Part shown: positions 59,070-64,000 of the stretch, piece by piece
Position numbering within the stretch: position 1 is the stretch's first letter
How the letters are laid out: each line of letters starts with the position of its first letter
NCBI RefSeq assembly: GCF_950023065.1
Contig: NC_088677.1
Location: 37,097,230-37,161,229 of the forward strand
Direction of reading: 5' to 3'
Origin: Planococcus citri
Lineage: Eukaryota > Arthropoda > Insecta > Hemiptera > Pseudococcidae
Length of the DNA stretch: 64,000 bases
Notes under the pieces: generated by a model
Told to the model about the DNA's origin: nothing
The model's database searches: none
What the model saw: the letters and a program-made list of their open reading frames with translations, nothing else
Translations under genes and position numbers: made by a program

Positions 59070-60330
59070 ATTGGTTGACAGTGTTATAACCTTGATGGAT
59101 ACGTAAACTTATAGGCAGTGTTGGTTATCGCCTAACATCTTACGCCTTTCGGTCTAATTAAACCAGAAGGTAGTAAGATAAATTATTCAAATTCGTGAAT
59201 ATTTATGTATGATATCGCGTGTATGTTTGACAAAAATGTGTTTAAATTGAGAATCATGCTTAATAATCTCTAATCGACAGGTTTATATTTAGATAATAGA
59301 AACAGATACGTATTATTGATTTGGTATCGTTGCAGGTCGCCTTCTTCTTTTTTCCTTCGTGTTTTTTTCCCTCCCCGAAAATCTAACAAGCCGACAAATT
59401 GATGCGGGACATTGTGATACCAGGTCGCCCACATGCAATGTTTTTCTTTTCGTTTTTCTTTACGCACATTGTTGTAATATATGCTGTGGATTTTTTGTCG
59501 AATCGAGCTAATTAAACGAATACTGTCTTTGGAAAATATAGGTGGGTAGGATGATAACGGGTATTTTATCAGTAACCTATTCCGTTGTTATTTGAAAATT
59601 ATTCTGGTGAGATAAAGTTCGGTGATTTAATATTTTTTGTAGTATAGGTAACGGCTCGTTATCAATTTGTGCCTACGAGACAATCAAGTAGAAAACGAGG
59701 TGAAATTTGAATAATTTTTCAAGCAATTCTGTTTTCAGACTCCGGAGATAGATCTTTAAGAATTTGTTCCCAAGAATTTGAATTATAAAACTAAGCAGTT
59801 CTTCTCCACTCCACTAACTCAACTGTAATGCATTAATTCGTTTCAAACATTTGAATTTTTATCTTTAGAATGTAACTTTTTAGTACACTTCTCCAACCTA
59901 GGTCATTTTAAGAAATTCAGCGGTCGAGGGTGGGGGTTCCTGAAGGGCCGAATTCAAAAATAATAGGGTACATAATTGAACTCAACGCTCTGAAAGTAGT
60001 AGGAGTTGGCATATAGCATATTATCATAGCTTATTTTTATCCCTATCATTATTATTTTTTTTTTCAAAATGGGAGCATAGTGAGGGTCATGTTTAAAAAA
60101 TAAATGGTGAAGGGGAGGAGACGTGGTTCAAAAAGATCAGATGGAGAAAATTGGCTAATATTTGAACACAGTACCATCCACTTCCCCTCTCTTATGATCT
60201 TGTTGTCTTTATCACGAAAAATCATTTTGTAGTAAATATCACAAAAATGTAAACTTATGTTGCTTACTGAATTTTTTCTGCAAATTTTCAAATTACTTAT
60301 TACCTAATTGCTTAAAAATTCAGACTACTT
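59070..60330. other. Gene-free stretch
   Basis: No gene supported; the minus frames at 59270-59467 and 60064-60291 are lysine- or Phe-rich compositional frames. Confidence 0.4.
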
Positions 60331-60499
60331 TTGAAAATTGAACTTTCAAAAAAACTCACCCAACCTTTCATTTTTGAAATTACTTTTAATTATTTTCAGA
60401 ATGGTGCTGGAAGATTTCCCAATCCCAATGCATGAAAGAATTGTTGAACTAGAGAAAACTATAACCTACATCAAAAGATCATTCGAAAATACATCACCG

Positions 60500-60850
60500 G
60501 TCAAAATTTCAGGTATTGGCGTGTGTTTTTCAATTTTTGGCAAATTTTTGAAAATCTGCGCCAAAAATTTAAAAAATTTAAAATTTTACCAAATTGACCA
60601 GGAAAGCTGAAAATGCCTTATTTTTGATCCTCTCCTCTCCCATTCAATTTACAAATCGATTCGGAACATTCTAGAACAATTTTGAGCAGTTCTGAAGCCT
60701 CCTGTTGATTTTCACGCAATGGAATTGAAAAGCTGAAATCCTTTTTTTAAGCATAACTTCAACATGCTAAGGCGATTGAAAGTGGTTTTAACTAGCTCTG
60801 GATTCTCCCGTCATGTCAACGGTTTTCCAATATTTTGAACGCCTATTTCT
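60500..60850. repeat. Dispersed repeat copies in tandem
   Basis: CGATTCGGAACATTCTAGAAC then TTTTGAGCAGTTCTGAAGC and CTCCTGTTGATTTTC (60656-60715) is followed by a diverged second copy GCGATTGAAAGTGGTTTTAAC then TAGCTCTGGATTCTCCCG (60771-60812). The first closely resembles 22955-23010. No coding remnant. Confidence 0.5.
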
Positions 60851-63800
60851 CATAAGAAAGAAAAAAACGTCGAGAAAATAAACTCACTGTACTACGAAAG
60901 CATCGAAAACAAATTGCCTGTGTACACTGAAGGTTTAAATTGTGCGATGAAAACCTACAGAAGGCCATTTCTTCGTCTTCGGTCCATTTAATTGGTGACG
61001 AGTCTGAAGATGGATGGTGGCGATATAAAATTGCTCGAACTCAGCGACGGTGTACCTAGACCTACTACCTAGAGAGTTGCAGACACACACACAGCGGATC
61101 GGATTGGTAGAATAAACATTGTAGAACGTGCATCGCACTCCGGCACTTACGTATAGTCTAGGTACACTGGAAGCTTTTGTTTGACGGGCATAACTTGAAT
61201 AGTTAAATGTTACGATAGTCGGCGTTCATTCCAAATTATTGAGTAAACTGTACAAATAACGCATATCGCTCATTATCTTATTATCCCGTAACGAACATTA
61301 TTCATTACAATTGACACGTCTCCGAATGTTATTAACAATGGATACACAAAAGGTCTTTAGAGGTATTGTATGTCGTTGCTGTACTTATATATACCTTGCT
61401 AGTTGCTGGGTTGTTACATCTCTGCCTTGGTGCCTACTGCACCAAAGCATCAGCGACGAAATTCGATAGCGTAAATAATAACCCACGGTATGAAGATGGA
61501 AGAGGATGCAAAATTACCGGATTCCAAAGTGTAGGTAAACATTTTCGGGTAGATGGTCCTCGAGACGACGACGGCGTGATAGCGGTGGCCCAAGACCAAA
61601 CCATGTTGGTCATCCGAGTGAAGACGATTTATCATAATTTTGGTTGCCAGTGAACGATTAAAAAGTTATCCTCAGTAGAAACTGGAAAGCGCGTAAGATT
61701 GGTATAAGGCTAAAGGTCTGTCGATGTTGGACTCGACCATCGACTAAGCTTATAGTAGATAGATTTACAAGGACACACGCGAAACAGTAGATCGGGTGTA
61801 TTGTACTCGTACTTTACCCGTATACGCGAGCGAGGAAGCTGGTCAGGCTCGCGTAATGCCATGTAATACGCGTACTTTGGTAAAAAGTATTTTATATGTT
61901 TAATCTCGAAGAACAGATGTATTAAATACAAAAAAATGCAGTTTTTACTCTCATCCAACACTTGTTGAATCGTGTAGCCCCGCGGATATGTGAATTGTGG
62001 ATAGAAGACAGAGAGCGAAAGACACTGAGATGGAGAGACTCTTTCTCAAGTCGAATACGCCGCAACAGACATTATCGTGTACACACAGTTGAACTATCTT
62101 GCAAAAAAAAAAAAGAGGAAAAAATGTACAGAAGACGTCAGCGACGTTTGGATAATATGTGACTGACAGAAGTGGCGGCTTTCTTGACAGACTAGACTGA
62201 AATCGTAGAACAAGATGCCAACAGTGGAATTACACAACGTATAACATTTACAAACAATAGCTTGTCTGTCCAGAAGGCGTCCGTCAAATTAATAGCTTTC
62301 AGTTTTTCGTTTTTCCATTTTTAAACGCCTTGTTTATCAACCTATATTACGTATGTAATGTACCGCTTCCTCGTCTACATTTTATTGAAAAATTCTTGAA
62401 ATTTAACGTACATATAGGTAGCCTTTTTTTGCGCCAAATACTTGCTAGTATATCGTTATTTTACATTCTAACACGTTTTTCTATAAAAAATCCGATCGGT
62501 TTTTGTCTCTTGGACAAATATCGCCGGCTCTTCAAACAACCAGTCCACAGATGGAAAAAAAGCTTAGCTAACAAACCGCTACCGTTGAGCCGAATTTTTC
62601 TTTGGGAATAATTCACCTAAGAAGGTAAGGTTTCTGTGGATGAAGAAGAATACGATTTTTTTCCTAATTAGTTACTTGAGTAGGGTTTCTTTTGGAGATG
62701 ATTCAAAATATTTCTGTTTCAATTTCTCTGCGGATTTTGATGAAGGTAATTTCTCCCTCTTAAATATAGCATAGCTACTCGTATGTCTTGAAATAAGTGG
62801 AAAGTGAGAAACTAAACTATACCTACCTTCGTCGACAATTAGGAAAGAAAGTTTAGTTTTCCCATTTTATGGAATCCACACGGAAAAAATCAAGAAATGA
62901 CTAGAACCTTCAATGAAAATCGGATAAGAATGTTAATTTTTTAACAGCAGGATAAATTAGAAAATCCTTTTAATTGAAAATTGAATGAAAATTTCAAGTT
63001 TTCTCATTTGAAATATTGAAAAAACCTGAATAAGGAAAAGTACATTCTAATACAAGGCGATAATGTATCAATTGTATCATGATGATGAAAACAATGACCA
63101 ATAAGTATTCGAACCTTTGCCAAAAATTAGAGAAGGTTCATTTGTTTCAATTTAAAAAGGAGTTCAAACGAAAAAATTTTGAGATTACAATCTAGAGGGA
63201 AAATTCAAATTCGAACATTTCTATCAACTTGAAAGTCGCTCTGTTTAATTAGGGATGTAACGAAGAATCATGAATTCTAAAGTACATATAAAAAAAATTG
63301 TGTGATTACCAATTTTATGAAAATGAAAGAGAAAGCTTCCAAAAATTCATAATTTTTAGAAGCAAAACAATAATTTTAAATTCTTGAAATTATGTAAGAT
63401 TTTTTAAAACTTTGAAAAAAAATGTCTGATTTTTGATGTTTTGATTAACATTGAAGTAGACTTTTTGAATCTCAAGTTTGAATTTTAAGAACTTGAAAAA
63501 TAAATTAACGAAATTCTAACACGATGCCATACTTTAAAAAGTATTCCTGACACTTTGTCAAACTTTTAAAAACTTGAGAATAATCATGTAGAGGGCCCAT
63601 CAAAATGGCATTTCATTATCAAGTTTGAAGCAAAAAAGTTTTTTGCTTTAAACTTTTGAAAAAACGTAACTATCGCTTCTAATTGCTTGGAATCAATTTG
63701 TGTAAATTTCAAATTTCCAACTCACCTTTATTGTTGAACTTTTCTTGACTTTTTTAACGGAATTCTTCAAGTGCCGTACTATGGTCTGAATAGTGCATAA

Positions 63801-64000
63801 CATAAAGAAATACCATTTTCGCCTACAATTTTTTACACAGATAATCTGGCCTGAAATTGATTTCGTTCGCTGTGATTTTCTCAGTAATTAGACGGCGAGT
63901 CTTTAAGAAAAGATGGGTTTTCTGTCAGTTAAATAAATATCCGCGTCGTTCTTACAAATTTTTCCAATTAGTTTTGAATTAATGGTAGAAAATTTTCTTA
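60851..64000. other. Gene-free stretch with one weak ORF
   Basis: The only frame worth mentioning is plus 61366-61653 (95 codons, no ATG at its start), opening with a hydrophobic stretch VAVLIYTLLVAGLLHLCLG and continuing with a polar, Asp/Gly-rich part. An acceptor-like GTCTTTAG lies just before it, so it could be an exon of a secreted protein, but the opposite strand is also open there and no family is recognised. The rest is AT-rich and empty; 62900-63700 is nearly pure AT-rich sequence with AAATTTTTGAA words. Confidence 0.3.

Noticed and set aside
61366..61653. 95-codon frame with a hydrophobic start
   Set aside because: It lacks an ATG and the opposite strand is equally open; kept only as a remark in the gene-free entry.
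1..64000. CRISPR arrays, bacterial operons, tRNA and rRNA genes
   Set aside because: No regularly spaced direct repeats with unique spacers, no bacterial gene layout and no recognisable tRNA box A/box B pairs or rRNA sequence were seen by eye; a covariance-model scan would be decisive for tRNAs.

Overview
The window looks like nuclear DNA from an insect: AT-rich, spliced, gene-poor, with one long single-exon Toll receptor and several cut-and-paste transposons and MITE-like hairpins. The order cannot be fixed from sequence alone. The very frequent TACCTA/TAGGTA and TACTCGTA words are something I associate with hemipteran (scale insect, mealybug) and lepidopteran genomes, so I only say 'insect, possibly Hemiptera'.

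Layout. 1-12.6 kb: no convincing gene; a ~1 kb TA-flanked non-autonomous element lies at 4.6-5.6 kb. 12.6-17.5 kb: the one clear host gene, a minus-strand long Toll receptor (1254 aa) with leucine-rich repeats, two cysteine-capped LRR blocks, one transmembrane helix and a TIR domain. 17.5-37.5 kb: noncoding, with degenerate dispersed repeats (18.4-19.7, 22.7-23.1, 27.9-28.4 kb) and two hairpin MITEs (23.6 and 33.7 kb). 37.55-43.17 kb: a structurally complete Mutator-like (MULE) DNA transposon. It has ~79-bp terminal inverted repeats whose outer 48 bp are identical, a 9-bp target-site duplication, and a three-exon transposase gene with C2H2 fingers, a D-D-E core and a SWIM finger. It also carries a decayed duplicate of its first two exons and a second element nested in intron 1. 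43.2-64 kb: mostly noncoding, with more copies of the dispersed repeats, a candidate small secreted peptide at 46.9 kb, an unrecognised 238-aa charged protein at 50.2-50.9 kb (minus), a MITE at 51.3 kb related to the 23.6 kb one, and a minus-strand cluster of weak ORFs at 57.4-59.1 kb.

The genes do not form a functional cluster. The Toll receptor is a host signalling gene, the MULE is a self-contained mobile unit, and the small candidates are independent. The most informative part is the MULE. Its internal exon duplication preserves an unoccupied version of the site where the nested element landed, so the order of events (insertion, duplication, nested insertion, decay of one copy) can be read from the sequence.
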